Assembly: GCA_025506515.1 (NCBI GenBank)
Contig: CM046443.1
Span: 45,091,761 to 45,155,760, forward strand
DNA length: 64,000 bases
Direction of reading: 5' to 3'
Origin: Flaveria trinervia
Lineage: Eukaryota > Streptophyta > Magnoliopsida > Asterales > Asteraceae
Shown here: positions 22,683-34,886 of the stretch, one piece after another
How positions within the stretch are numbered: position 1 is the stretch's first letter
Layout: the number at the start of each line of letters is the position of its first letter
Program-made: the position numbers and the translations under genes
The notes under the pieces: generated by a model
Database searches by the model: none
The model's input: only the letters and a program-made list of their open reading frames with translations
Told to the model about the DNA's origin: nothing

Positions 22683-24270
22683 TCACATATGATTTATAAG
22701 ACCAATTGATTCTACTAAGTACTCAAACCGTCCTGGTAGGAAGGCTTTAGTAAATAGATATGCCAATTGTTTTTCTGTTGCAATTTGAATCAATATGATT
22801 AATCCTTTTTCAGAGTTATCTCTAAGAAAATGATATCGAATTTCGATATGTTTTGTTTTGAGTGTTGAACAGGATTAGCTGTTATGAACATAGCAGCTGT
22901 GTTATCAATATAGATTGGTGTTTTAAGAAAGTTGAATCCATAATCTAGTAATTGATTTTGCAACCAAAGAATTTGAGAACATCCTGTTGATGCAGCAATG
23001 TACTCAGCTTCTGTAGTTGAAACAGAGACATTTGTTTGTTTCTTGCATTGCCATGAGACTAATCTGGGACCAAGAAATTGACACCCACCCAAAGTAGATT
23101 TTCTATCTTGACAACATCCACCATAATCACTATCAGTATAAACATATAGTTCAAAGTTACCCTGGTAAGGATACCAAAGCCCTAAGGCTGGTTTATCTTT
23201 GAGATACCTAAATATTCTTTTGACAGCAATTAAGTGAGATTCTTTCGGGTCTGATTGATACCTGGCACATACACAAACAGCATACATAATGTCTGGTCTA
23301 GATGCAGTAAGATACATCAAAGAACCAATCATTGATCTGTATAACGTTTGGTCAATAGATTTTCCTTTTGGATCAGGTTCAATCTTGGTGTTAACATCTG
23401 CTGGAGTTCGTATGGACTGACAGTCTTGCAAATTAAATTTCTTTAAGAGCTTGTCAACAAACTTTTCTTGATTGATAAAAATTCCATCTGCAGTTTGCTT
23501 GACTTGAAGTCTAGAGAAGAAGTTAATCTCTCCCATAGAACTCATTTGAAATCGAGATTTCATTATTTCTTCAAATTCATTGCACAATTTTGGACATGTA
23601 GAACCAAATATGATATCATCAACATACACTTGTACACATAAAAGATCATTATTGTCCTTCTTTATGAATAAAGTAGGATCAATTTTCCCTCGTGTGTATC
23701 CATGTTGGATTAAGTGTTGTGATACGTCTCATACCAAATTCTAGGGCTTGATGAAGTCCATATAAAGCTTTACTCAGTTTATATACTCGATGTGGAATTG
23801 TGCATCCTCAAAGCCTGGAGGTTGCTTCACAAATACATCATCATAATGGACATATAAAAATGCACCTTTACATCCATTTGATACACCTTAAATTTCATGA
23901 ATGAAGCATAGCCAGAAAAACTCGAATAGATTCAAGTCTTGCAACTGGTGCAAACACTTCATCATAATCTATACCTTCTTCCTGTGTGTATCCTTGTGCA
24001 ACAAGTCTTGCTTTGTTCCTTATTACAACACCACGATCATCATCTTATTTCTAAATAACCATTTCGTGCCAATTACATTTTCTCCTTCAGGTAGATCCAC
24101 CAAATTCCACACTTCTTGTTTGCGGAATTGAAGTATTTCTTCTTTCATGGCTTCTATCCAACCATTGTCCTTTAATGCTTCGGTAACATTTTTAGGAACA
24201 ATTTGAGAAAGAAAACAAGAGTATAAGCATACGTTGCTTGTTCTATTTACTCCTTGTTGTTCTCTCATTC
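22683..24270 (-). pseudogene. S3 reverse transcriptase and RNase H
   Basis: RT blocks: EAMKEEILQFRKQEVW (about 24170), IGTKWLFRNK, then decayed sequence to YVDDIIFGS (about 23630-23600) and MSSMGEINFF. RNase H: TDSDYGGC, KKQTNVSVSTTEAEYIA, DNTAAMFI, then LAYLFTKAF near the end, stopping at 22683. The 277-codon piece 23629-22799 is open. Frames break near 22870, 23640-23900 and 24050. Function as in other copia RT/RNase H; this copy is broken. Confidence 0.88.
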
Positions 24271-25557
24271 AATGACCAATAATCTGAGAAATTGGATGAT
24301 TCTTGTGATACGAGATGTAGTGATCTCATCACATTGAACATTAACATCCAGATTTGTTTGATTCAAGTTGGACAACTCATGTATCAACGTAGAAGAATGT
24401 GGATTGAAGTTTGGAACTTGAGTAGGTGAGTTGACAAAGTAATCAAAGTTACCTGTATCAACTACATCACCTTAAATGGATGATGTTCCAGACTCAGGTA
24501 TCACAAACTCATTACCATCATTAGGAAATTTTGTGATTCTTCCTGATTAATTGACTCTGAATGATCTGAAACTGTATTTTCATGGTTTTGTATTATGAAT
24601 CCTTGACAAATGACAAAAATGGGTAGTTTGAGCTTGAATCATCTGGGTCATCAGAATCTGAATCTTCACTGAAAGATCCAAGATCTCCACTTGAGGTCTT
24701 CTTATCTGTAGAATTAAGACATTTGGTTGATCAAACAATTAGATTGAAAAGAGTTTGATAATGAATCTAATCAAATAACCATGCACGACCATTTGAAACT
24801 GATGGAAAAGAATTTTCCATAAATTTAACGTTGAATGTTTCAATGATTACATTTGTCCTAGAGTTGTAGACTCGATAGGCTTTTGAAACTGATGAATATC
24901 CAACGAAAAATCCATTATCAGATTTTGCATCAAATTTTCATCAAATTTTCCTAATTGATCACTTGAATTAAGAATCATAACAGGACAACCAAATGATTTT
25001 AAAAACTTTATGTTTGGTTTTCTGCCAAACATTAACTCATATGGAGTTTTCAGTTTATCTTTTACAATTAAGATTGATTCTGAACAAAACACGCTGTTGA
25101 TATTGCTTCATCCCAAAAAGTGATAGGAATTTTTGCATCAGCTAACATAGAACGAGCAGCTTCAATCAGTGTTCTATTCTTCCTTTCAGCAACTCCATTT
25201 TGTTGAGAAGTTCTGGAGCACTGAACTGATGAGCTATCCCTTTCTGTGCACAAAACATTTCAATGTTAGCATTTTTGAATTATGTTCCATTATCACTTCT
25301 TATTATTTTCACTTTATTGTCTAATTGATTTTCAACTGTAATAAAATTCTTTTAATAATTCAGCTGTTTCAGATTTGGCATATAGAAAGAAAACCCATGA
25401 AAATCTTGTAAAGTCATCAATGATAACTAAACAATATGATTTTCGTCCAATACTCTTGACATTTGTTGGTCCAAAAAGGTCCATATGTAACATCTGAAGA
25501 GTTTGGATGTTGAGTTTATAGGCTTGGACTTATAAGACGCTCTGTGTTGCTTTCCCT
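24271..25557 (-). pseudogene. S3 integrase and linker
   Basis: Integrase traces: a YCLVIIDDFTRFSWVF-type region near 25430-25380, an NGT-type second-Asp region near 25290, and NGVAERKNRTLIEAARSMLADAKIPITFW (about 25205-25115) with the catalytic Glu. The C-terminal FGCPVMILN block is at about 25010. The linker 24840-24270 is Ser/Asp-rich with stops. At least five frame breaks. Confidence 0.8.
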
Positions 25558-26115
25558 TCAAACATGCTGAGCAGTGATCATTTGTTGCAAACTTCTTGAT
25601 GGAAGTCCAATTACATGATTTCCTGCTACAAGCTTGTTCATGTTCTTGAGGTTTGAATGACCGAGACGTCTATGCCATAGCTGGCTTTCATCATTTGATG
25701 CCTTTGCAATTAGGCATGTTGTTTCAGTTGAAGGATCAACTTGAGACATATCCAATTTGTATACATCTCTGTCTCTCTCAGCTGTAACAATTACCCAATC
25801 TTTGCTTATCTTGAAACCTGGCTTCAAAACATAGCAGAATGAATTATCAAACAGAAAAGAATAAGATTTGTCACACATTTGAGATACACTTAAAAGATTA
25901 AACTTCAACTCTGAACAAAAGTTGACTTTATCATAGTGTATTATCACATTGGATACTGTTCCTTCTCCAGTTATTTTTCCTCCAGCATCACCACCAAAGG
26001 CGACGTGAGTTTCATCTTTTGACTTAAAGTCTTGTAACAAGGCAGTATTGCCTGTCATGTGCCGACTACACCCACTATCCACATACCATGTATTGATTGG
26101 TCTTTTTGGGCGTAC
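25558..26115 (-). pseudogene. S3 protease and gag-pre-integrase domain
   Basis: An open frame opens next to the acceptor-like CAG at 26116-26118. It has YVDSGCSRHMTGNTALLQD (about 26085-26030, active-site DSG), the FGGDAGGKITGEGTV flap region and LWHRRLGHSNLKNMNKL of the pre-integrase domain (about 25690). The frame is lost near 25560 in the Cys pair. Confidence 0.87.
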
Positions 26116-26137
26116 CTGCACTACAAGAAAGTTAAGT
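26116..26137 (-). promoter_or_regulatory. Splice-acceptor-like block at gag/protease boundary of S3
   Basis: CTTAAC (branch-like, containing the gag stop TAA at 26132-26134), CTTTCTTGTAGTG and CAG (26116-26118) on the minus strand. PR codons follow in phase 0, whereas gag is in another frame. Confidence 0.5.
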
Positions 26138-28480
26138 TGAAATATCTACCCAAGCCGAAATGGTCTTGGGCTTTCCAAATTTGTCAACAATTGTAAATTG
26201 TTTATAATGGAGATTATTCAAATCAGGTTTATTTTTGATGAATTTTCCAATTTTATTCTGAAAATTGTTTGATTTATTTTTGTGAACATTTATACCATTT
26301 GATTTATCATCTTTTGAAATGTATTGATGTCTAACATTTTTATTAGTCATCCTTACAGATCTTGGTATAAGTGTTCTTGCATGTTGTGTTTTGAGCTCAT
26401 GTAGTTGTTCTTAGGAAAAAATCTCAAACCTACATTAGGTTGATTAATGTCTCTTTGAAATCCATTAGTTTGATCTCTCAAATACTATGGATTAGCAAAT
26501 CCTTTGCTCATGTTTGATTTTGCAAAGTTTCTAGTGAGAGATCTATTTCTAAAGTAACAATCTGCAGTGTTGTGAGTCTTTTCATCACAATAAGTACAAT
26601 ATTTGTTATAATAACAATCTGCTGTCGAATGATTTCTCATGTCACATATGTGATAGTACTTGTTAAAGTAGCACTCAGCAGTATTGTGATTTTTCATATC
26701 ACAAATTTCACAGTACTTTTGTGGCGTTAAAAACAACTTTTTGTTAACTTTTGATAATGACATAATGTTTGATTTTGGTTTCATATAGTTAAACTGTTGT
26801 CTTTCATTTTTCACAGTTTGATTTTGTGTCAGATTATTGTTCATTTGTTTAACATGAATTTCCTTCTTGAATGTATTAGAAACAAATCTTTTTGCTACAG
26901 CGGAAGTCTTTGAATCTGAACTAGATTTCAGATCTGAGTTTGATTTGTTCATAACATTTGATTTATTATTTGAAAGAGAATTCATATTTAACATACCTGC
27001 TGACACAAATTTAATTGGTTTTAGTTTTGATGTTTGATTTGTTGCTTTAATCATTTTTTTGAACTTTTGTTTTGTTCAGATGTTACTTTTACAGATTTCT
27101 TTCTTCTTCTTTGATTCTTGATTTAGAAGACCTTGGTTTATTTTCAGATTGAACATCATCAGAAGAAGATTCCTTTTCTGATTGAAATTGTTTCATATTG
27201 ATGGTGTTTGAACTTCTGATGTTCCTATCTGTTGTTTATCCTTGTTTTGAACTCTGACTTCTTCTATTACATTGTGAATTTGATCAAAAGATATATTTTG
27301 TTTTGGTTGTTTTGGTTCATATGATTTTATCTTGATTGGATGTCCATTTTTGATTTTTTCATGATCTTTTTCAACAAACACTTGAACATTTTATTTTTCC
27401 TCTTCTGCATTCTTGGTTTTGATCTGAAAGGCTTTAAGCTTTGCTTTGTTTTCTCGTGAATAATCATGAGTATTGAAATTCTCTGGTAGTGTGTTTGTGA
27501 TAGATTCAGGCATAGGTTCATGAGTGAAACCTAATCCTGCTTTTTGTTTATCTTTTCTTTCACTGATTAGTTTTTCTACTATCATTTTTGAACTCTTAAC
27601 TTTCGCTAGATCAACTTGAGTAGCAGCATGTGCTATTTTCTCTTGTTCAAGATTCTTGGTCATCTCTTCTAGTTGTTTTGTAACAATTTCTAAATCTTTG
27701 ATTGTTTTGTTCCATTAATTTTGAAGAGAGATAATCTTTTGATCTGCAGTTTTATGATCAGATTTAAGTCGGTTATGCATATATTCCTCTTGTTTTAGCT
27801 TTTCACAGATTTTGAATGAATAGTTTCTGTAGTGTTCAACATGTTCAAAACATGATTTGGTGTAAAGCTTTTCTCTTACTTCTGATGGCATTTCAGGAAA
27901 TTTTGGAATTGTGGTTTCAGATGATGAAGTAGAAGATTTAACCTTTGGTTGATTAGACTGAACCATTAGAGCTACTTCCTCTGTATCCTCTTTAGGATCA
28001 GACTTGTCACTCCAATCATAGTTATCTTCCTCTTCATCATTTTCCCCTTTTGGGTTATTTTTTTCTGACCAATCTTCCTCTTGAATTTCTGCAATAAGAG
28101 ATAAACTTGATGTTAATTCATTTGTAAATTGATCTGCATATGCACTCCAATCATATCCATCTTTTATGTTGACTATTAGTGCTTTCTTTGTTTCATCAGA
28201 TGGTTTGGTTTCATCTTTAAGCTCTGGCATGGGAAGACTTTGATATGGCTTTTGAAAAGTCTTCTGAGCTTGTTGAAACCTTTTATTATTTAAGCTTGAA
28301 TGATCACTTCCTCCCTTATTCCTTGGAACTTTACATTCTCTTGAGAAGTGTCCATAACTATTGCAATTGAAACATCTGGATTTTGACTTGTCAAATCCAA
28401 CAGTCTTGTTTGCACTAGGCTTTTTCTTGTTGACATAAGAATGTTTTTGAGTCCTGTAGGCAATCATCACCATCTGCCAG
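26132..28480 (-). pseudogene. S3 gag, 5' truncated
   Basis: The frame at 28473-27715 carries the first zinc knuckle CFNCNSYGHFSREC (about 28374-28333). An acidic stretch rich in DWSEK/DWSDK follows, then a coiled-coil part (about 27660-27390), a Lys/Asn-rich part and a three-unit knuckle array (26541-26715). It ends at the TAA at 26132 after an ISAWV motif. The capsid-coding N-terminus is missing. Frame changes fall near 27715, 27390, 27190, 27060 and 26400. Confidence 0.8.
26541..26715 (-). repeat. Triple zinc-knuckle array in S3 gag
   Basis: Three tandem units of about 19-20 residues, C-x2-C-x4-H-x4-C then a Tyr/Phe-rich spacer: CEICDMKNHNTAEC, a middle one with Y at the first Cys position (YHICDMRNHSTADC), and CTYCDEKTHNTADC. 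S5 has the same array (40183-40345); S2 has a single knuckle at this place. Confidence 0.8.
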
Positions 28481-28513
28481 TTCTTGTTGACATAAATCCA
28501 TCTCTACCAGGAT
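28424..28513. other. Junction between S3 gag (-) and S1 aORF (+)
   Basis: TTCTTGTTGACATAA occurs at 28424-28438 and again at 28481-28495. Sequence left of it reads as S3 gag on the minus strand. From about 28513 it reads as S1 aORF on the plus strand, with RKWHHD matching RKWRHD of S6. There is no LTR and no TSD. Confidence 0.7.
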
Positions 28514-29787
28514 CCATCGCAAGTGGCATCATGATGACAACGATTCAGACGATGAGAGGCTATTGCTCCCAGAGCATGATTCAGACGATGATGACAGTGG
28601 GGATGCTGGGGATGATATGCCTATTCCACCGAGGGGCACAACTTCAGATGTTATACCTCCAGTATCTACCCCAACAGGCGACATAGCTGAGTCAGCGGTT
28701 TTCCACCAGGACTTTATACCTGGTGAGGAGGAAGAAGAGTCGGATGAGGAGCCCTTGACGAGGACTGTGGGAAGCAAGGTTGTTGCCACAGAGTATGGAC
28801 TCCGGGCGGTTGGTGAACGCCCCAGGGATTCGGGAGAGACGACTGCAGATCCTAGCTATGCCCCTGAGTCAGCTAGCCGTGTTCTAGGGGGAGCATCCAC
28901 CTCGACTGGATCGAGGAAGAAAAGGATGGCTCAGCCCCACGGCTAGAAGAAGAAGAAGAGAAGACTCACCTTCGTCACCACCACAGCCAGTACATCTACC
29001 ACCACCACTACCACTTCTACAGCCACATCATCCACCACCACAGCCACCACAGCTACCACTACCACCACCACACCACCCACCACTGTACATATGCCAACTA
29101 CCACCATATCTTTCACTCCTACATCATCTCCACTATCTCACAGACCCAACCCCATCTTCACCACAGCCACCACCACCACCACTAGCCACCAAGCAGGACC
29201 CTCATCCCATCCCGCAAATATATATGGATCTCCTCTACCTCCAATTGGGGTAGAGGAACAGCTTTCTGCACTGAACCGGATGGTGATGCATCTATTAGCT
29301 GCTGATGAGGAGAAGACGACGCAGATCCGTCATCTGACAGATCTTACTGCAGCGCAGTCTCAGCAGATCTCGGAGCAGGCTCAGTTGATAGATGAGCAGG
29401 CCCAACAAATGGCTGCTCAGAGCCACGAGATCGCCCAACTCCAAGAGCACAGTGTCACATCTACTAAGAGGATTGAGGAGTTAAAGGAGGCTAAGAAGAA
29501 CTTCATGCTAATGCTTAAGGGATCTAAAGATGAGCCACTAAAGATTAAAGAGGGAGACGAAAATGTTGAGGATGATGATGAGGATGATGACGATGATGAG
29601 ACTGAGGATGATGAGGGGATTGAGGACGAGAGAACAGAGGAGAGGAATGAGGATGATGATGATGAAGGAGGAGATGCAGCTGCATCTGCCTCAGCTCAGG
29701 GTCAAGATAGAAGATCAAAAAGAAATCAAGACCAATGAGCTTCCTCTTCTGCCTCACCTACTGCTGATCCAGTGATTCAAGATAAAA
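28513..29787 (+). pseudogene. S1 aORF, first coding exon (5' truncated)
   Basis: It matches the C-terminal two thirds of S6 aORF exon 1 (43446-45390). It runs from an Asp-rich block (DDDDSGD) through a Thr/Ser/Pro-rich tract to a coiled coil (LNRMVMHLLAADEEKT..., about 29270-29500) of Gln/Ala heptads and an acidic tail. Premature TAG (28945) and TGA (29736-29738) interrupt it. GATAAAA at 29781-29787 precedes a GTAATG donor. The function is unknown. Confidence 0.72.
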
Positions 29788-29934
29788 GTAATGATTAGAT
29801 GATCATGTATTTGATAGCTTTTGTACTTGAATCATGTATTAAACTTATGTATTTGATGTTTATATTAATATTAATGTATTTCTGTCTTGATTATTAACTA
29901 ATGTTTGCTGTGTTGAATGTTTTAAATCAAGTAG
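29788..29934 (+). other. Putative intron within S1 aORF
   Basis: 147 AT-rich bases with GTAATG donor and TAG acceptor, containing ATTAACTAAT as possible branch site. S6 has a 145-base counterpart at 43301-43445. In both, the exon phases (one base left, two bases taken) agree. It could instead be a short gap between two separate ORFs. Confidence 0.5.
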
Positions 29935-31139
29935 AACCTGATTTCCAAAGAGATGAATACGATATTGCTCCCCTCCAACAGGTCAAGACTCAACTGACAT
30001 TGATTCTTGATCTGCAGGGTATTGTCAGGAGAACGGTTATGTATACTCCTCAGGAAGGAGAAATCATTCATAACCTTACTGACGAGCAATTAGCTGAGAT
30101 CTTCAAGTTAAATCCCGATGAGATTGTGAAGGATGCTCCAACGTGCGACTTGACAAGTGACGAAGAGCTCAATGACGTTGACGAAATAGAGATAGAAGAT
30201 GTCACTGCAGAGCACTACCCTCAATATGCTGACAATAAGGGAAATATGGTCCCCAATCTGGGTGAATCCCTTGTCAGTGATATGTTTGAGGTGTTAGACA
30301 AAATGGAGTAGGAGTCAGAGAAGACAGAGGGAACGGCACATGCCTCAAATGATGATGTTGATATCCGAAAGGCTGAGTGGGCTACCTATTTTGAAGAAGT
30401 TAGAGCCCAACACGCTGCACCTAAATAGGACGCCTACACCAAACTCTACAGAGTCAAGAAACATCATAAGGTGTCAGGCAGGATTATAGAATGGGCATAT
30501 TTTAAGGACCTTAACGTCTATGCAGTTAAGAGGGAGAAGGGCATAGAGTACTTTAGATTTCCACATGATCTAAAGACTTTACTAGGTTTTGAGCTCAACC
30601 AGCTGGCTAAACTGAAGTTGTTGTATGCTGACCCAAGAAAGATGCCTGGCTGGTTTGAGGCTGCCTTAAGGAAGGAGTACCACACCAGGTGGGTTAATTT
30701 CAGACCCCAACAGCCTACAAGGTACATCAGAAGGTCTGAAGTTGATGCCATTACTGGAAAGCCAAAGATAGTGTTGAAGTGGAGTCCTCCGAGCACGATG
30801 TCAAGAATCCCACTCAGGGAAATGCCACAGGACTTCACTCCACACATTAAGTGGTGGTACTATGATTGGAGGACAGGAGAAGTGGTCATAGTCCTAAACA
30901 AAGAGGGCCAAATGGATACTATGAGGGTATTTGACCCAATGTGGCTTACCAACTTGTCAGCTAATGATGTCTACACTCTATATAAGTGGCCACTGTTCTA
31001 TGATACGCAGGATATAGTACAAGCCCTCCAGTTCCAGAATGTCATAACACTTTGTTTTGCATTTGAGATTTATGCAGGAGTCACAAAAGAGGATAAGTAC
31101 AAGAAGTATGAGGAGGTAATGAAAAAAACAAGATATTAG
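29935..31139 (+). pseudogene. S1 aORF, second coding exon
   Basis: It opens with QRDEYDIAPLQQVKTQLTLILD and continues through an acidic block (about 30150-30230). Two TAG stops (30309-30311, 30426-30428) follow, then an open 222-codon piece (30471-31139). That piece holds the C-terminal module: IKWWYYDWRTGEVVIVL and MRVFDPMWLTNL. The module corresponds in place and pattern to the RWFY...LLHPSY module of S3 and S4. The stop is at 31137-31139, just before the polypurine tract. Confidence 0.72.
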
Positions 31140-31151
31140 AGAGATCTAGGT

Positions 31152-31163
31152 CCAAGGGGGAGT
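31152..31163 (+). other. Polypurine tract of S1
   Basis: CCAAGGGGGAGT, one base before the 3' LTR; identical to that of S6. Confidence 0.9.
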
Positions 31164-31164
31164 T

Positions 31165-31898
31165 TGTTGATACATGTATGTCCCTAGATCATGATATGAA
31201 TGTAATAGATCTTGTTTGTCTGATTCTGATATAATGGTTGGAATGATTAATGAAATGATATTGGTTGTTTGTTATTTATAATGTTTAATATTTCATTAAT
31301 GAGTCGATGTTGAATTGGTTAATTAGGTTTGTGGTTGTTTGAATTGTTACACATAATGTTATATTAATTAATACATTCAAACTTAACAAAATGAAGTTCT
31401 CATGCAAATGGCCTATGCGAATGGACCATACGCATGAATAACTTCATATGAATGACTCAGTCGCACGACTGAACCAGGAGACTGGATCAGTCGTATGATT
31501 GTAACATAAGATTGGCTCAGTCGCACGACTGAACACTCTTTCTTGCGAATGAATCAACCGCATGGTTCAATCGCGCGACTGAACCATACTAATGGTTCAG
31601 TCGCACGAATGACCAATACTAACCTATAAATACAACCCAATTCATGGAAATACGGGGGCATTCATTCTATTTCGACTCCAGACGTACCCTAGCCATCGAG
31701 AAGCCTCCAAGTTGATACTCCAAGTTCATAGAACGCTGTAGATCGATTCCTAATCAATTCTTAACGTTTGATTCAATACTTTATTGATTTTACGTGCGTT
31801 CTCACTGATTGGATCGCCAATCAAATAGGATTCCGCACTATTTGGTTTGGTTTACACGTTAATCATTCGGTATTTCGTTCAAATACCAGGTCCTAACA
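31165..31898 (+). repeat. S1 3' LTR (734 bp)
   Basis: It begins TGTTGATACATG, ends GGTCCTAACA and is the same family as the S6 LTRs. U3 (31430-31615) is crowded with TCAGTCGCACGACTGAA-type palindromes and ends at TATAAATA (31625-31632). S4 aORF sequence continues directly after 31898, so this is the outer edge of S1. Confidence 0.93.
31625..31632 (+). promoter_or_regulatory. TATA box of S1 LTR
   Basis: TATAAATA directly downstream of the CAGTCG/CGACTG motif cluster. The same box and context occur at 41601-41608 and 53070-53077 in S6. Confidence 0.65.
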
Positions 31899-31901
31899 AT
31901 T

Positions 31902-34858
31902 GCTTTAGCCACAAACAGAAGATTCAACATGGTTAAATGGATCATGAATGGTTTCATTTTTAATTTGGAAAAAGGGAAGAGAAATAAGTATTTGATGTAC
32001 CCAAGATTTCTTCAGTTAATCATCAATGAAGAACATCCAGGTATGTATGTACATGGTGTAGTAAATGACAGACTTAAGCTTGAACATATGTCTGAGATTA
32101 TTTACAAGAGGTTGGATGTTATTACTGGAGCTCCAAATATTTCTTTATTTGAGTACATGAGGAATATAGCTATGGATGAGGTTGATATTCATCAACAACA
32201 TTTTCATTTGATTGAAAGAGAACTAGTGGATCCAAATGATCTGATTGAAGATGTAGTTGAAGAAATAGTAGAAGAAGAAGATGATGATGAAGATGAGGAT
32301 GAAAAAGAACAAGATCATGATGATAGTTCTTCAGATGATGATGACAGTGATGATGGAGATGAAGAAGAAGTTGATCAGGAAATGGACAGTGAAGAAACTA
32401 TATGTAATCAAAGAGATGAGACTGTTGGTCATGATGGAGATGATGATGAGATGAATGATGAAGAAAGAGAGATTCGGAATGATGTGAATGATGAAGTTGA
32501 TGATGCTAATATGGATCAAAATCAAACATTTGATTTTGAGTTTATGGATGCTATGTTATCCAAACCTATTACACAGAATGTAAGATTAGATGTACAATCT
32601 CCAAGTCAAATTCAAGAAAAACAATTGATGGTGTTGAATGAATTAGTTATGAAACTAACAAGTGATGTGTGTGTTCAAACTAGAATTTTTAATATTGTGG
32701 AAGTAGTTGATGATTTAAAAGCAAAAGTTGCTGAAAAAGATGAAAGGATAAAGAAACTTCAAGGTGAGAATGATGTGCTGAAGGTTGACAATGAAAAGAA
32801 AGATAAATTAATTGTTGATTTAGAAGAAAGGATTAAAGAGCTTAATGAAAAGATAGAGAAATTAAAAGAGAATGTACAAGAGAAAGAAAAAGAAACTGAA
32901 GCTCCTTTGAATGAAAAAGATAATGAACAAAAATCCCTAGTTATAATTGTTGGGAAGTTTACTAAAGCTGAGAAAGAAAAAAGAAAGATGGATCAGGTTG
33001 AAACCGAATCAGTATCCAAGTCAAAAGCTCAAAAGAATGCTGAAGATACATTGCATGTAGAAGAGGAAGAAGTACAACAACAAATAGAAGCACTTGATGA
33101 TCTTGATTCTGATTTTCTAGATGAATAGTAATGAAATCTTAGAGGATGAAGATATTTGTGAAGGAGTTGACTCACCAATGATGAATGTGAATGAAGATAT
33201 TCCAATTCCAGTAGATTTTGAAGACAAATATAATTATCTGGTCAGGCAAAACGTACAATAGAATATTCTTAGATGGATTGACAGCGTCTCAGATCAATGA
33301 AGAGTATGACAAGTGCATGATAGTAGAGTCATCAGCACCAGTTGATCCAAATGAAATAAGTTTAGAACATGGTAAGTGGGCACCAATGAGTGAGAGTATA
33401 AATGTTGATGATATTCCTGAGAAGGAATTGCCCCATCCTAATCTTGATGATATGAGTATTCCAGCTTTGAGGATGTGGTTTCAATCAAGGAATTATCATG
33501 GAAAAGACTTAAAAGATTACAAGGAGAATCATTAAGGAAATTGGTGAGAAGTTTTCAACAAACTGAGAAGATGTATAACAAGATGATAGTACTAGACATG
33601 GATAACCCTCAGTACCTAGATATTACAAAGGGAAATAAGATTTTAAAGCCTCAATTGATAAAATCCATTGAGCTAGTAAGAAGAACACATGAAATAAGGA
33701 AAGAATTGATGAGGATGTTTCCTACCACTGAGTAGCAAGCCTATAGTTGATTTGGATCAAAAGAAGTTGTGGAATAGGCAAGGTCTGCAGGTGATTTGGT
33801 GAGGAATGTGCTTCGAACAGGAACATCTAAATCAAAGCTTCTGAATGCTATGATTGTTCCTGATAAAACAAAGGATGTAAAGATAATTGTATGGAAGTAC
33901 GATGAGATGTTTGATGATTTCTTGATAAAAACTAGTAAATGCTATATGTGATGTGTATCATATTTACTCGAGTATAGTTACTTTGCCAATGCAAGACTTG
34001 AAAGAATTACACGGCTTACCTCTCATTAACCCCTCCAAAGCTACTAGAGGAGAGAACTTTGTGAAGTTACTTGATAGAGGAATCACACGGGTACCATCTT
34101 TTCTTGAAACAAGATGTGATCAAGAAGACAAGGCTTACTTTGACAAATTGAGGAGAGTTGAGAAGAAAGGTGATTCAAGATAAGAAATGGCAGATAAATA
34201 TCTACAAGCATTGGGAGATAAATACTTTAAGAAAGTAACCAATCCCGGATTGAAAGTAATCGATGGTACACAAATGACAAAACCCATCAAGAGATGGTTT
34301 TATGATTCAGACACGTTTCATCTGAAGCTGGTGAGAGATGAAGATGATTGGGAGAAAGACTTGATAAGTATATTTGGAGTGTTTGAACTGAAGTTACTGC
34401 ATCCAAGCTATATCTCATTTTTGTATAATCAAAGATTTGAGAAAGTTTCATCAGTTGAGGCTAAACATGATATAAAGTATTTTATGATGATTACAAAAGT
34501 GTTGAATGCAGCAATGGAGCAGATTTTGTTGAGGAAAGCTCTCGCATATGCTAATATAGTCAAGAAAGATATTCACAACATAGAGTTCATGAGAATATCT
34601 AGTAAAGGAGTGTTAGAGGTGCATGTTAAAGATCAATCTGATCTAGTTGAATTCTATGCAAATGTTGACATACCAACATTATCTAAGGAGACTTTAGAGG
34701 TGATGGATGCTATGGACATAAAAACAAATGACTTAAAACCTGAACAAGGGAAACTAGCTGAAAAATTAAAGTCTCCAATAAAGAAAGCTTTTACAGAACT
34801 AGAGCTGAATAAGCCCATGTTCAAGATCAAAGAAGAGCCTAAAGATTTTTTTAGCTGA
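31902..34858 (+). pseudogene. S4 additional ORF (aORF), 3' two thirds
   Basis: It shares with S3 the blocks MVKWIMNGFIF and YLMYPRFLQLIIN (about 31985). A very acidic Asp/Glu tract (32240-32500), a coiled coil (about 32700-32900) and QIEALDDLD follow. Then come YNYLV, the PEKELPHPNLDDMSIPALR block (about 33420) and the C-terminal module RWFYDSDTFHLKL ... ELKLLHPSYISFL (about 34290-34425). It ends at 34858. The longest open piece is 31929-33128 (399 codons). Frame or stop breaks fall near 33128, 33260, 33535, 33735, 33950 and 34182. Coding appears continuous through the place where S1 and S6 have an intron. Confidence 0.78.
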
Positions 34859-34873
34859 AGACAAATGCAAATC

Positions 34874-34884
34874 TTTGGGGGAGT
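34874..34884 (+). other. Polypurine tract of S4
   Basis: TTTGGGGGAGT, two bases before the LTR. Confidence 0.85.
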
Positions 34885-34886
34885 AT

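Larger units (their letters stand above)
16259..28495 (-). mobile_element. S3: Sirevirus-type copia element, 5' end deleted
   Basis: Only the 3' LTR (16259-16564) is present. The element then runs through aORF, spacer, RNase H, RT, integrase, protease and gag up to about 28495. There it stops inside gag and S1 aORF sequence in the opposite direction begins. Its 5' LTR, primer site and gag start are missing, together with the S1 RNase H end and S1 aORF start. One deletion or assembly join explains both losses. It is the same broad family as S4, judged by aORF and LTR. Confidence 0.88.
28513..31898 (+). mobile_element. S1: 3' segment (aORF and 3' LTR)
   Basis: This is the third piece of S1, on the same strand as 1-1654 and 13954-16258 and of the same family as S6. 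About 3.7 kb of S1 (RNase H end, spacer, aORF start), judged against S6, is missing at its left edge. Confidence 0.85.

Noticed and set aside
29545..29757. Minus-strand His/Pro-rich ORF
   Set aside because: Antisense of the acidic Asp/Glu tail of the S1 aORF.
31899..34858. Plus-strand aORF 31902-34858 as part of S1
   Set aside because: The S1 LTR ends at 31898 and the sequence matches S3-type aORF, so it belongs to a different element (S4) into which S1 inserted.
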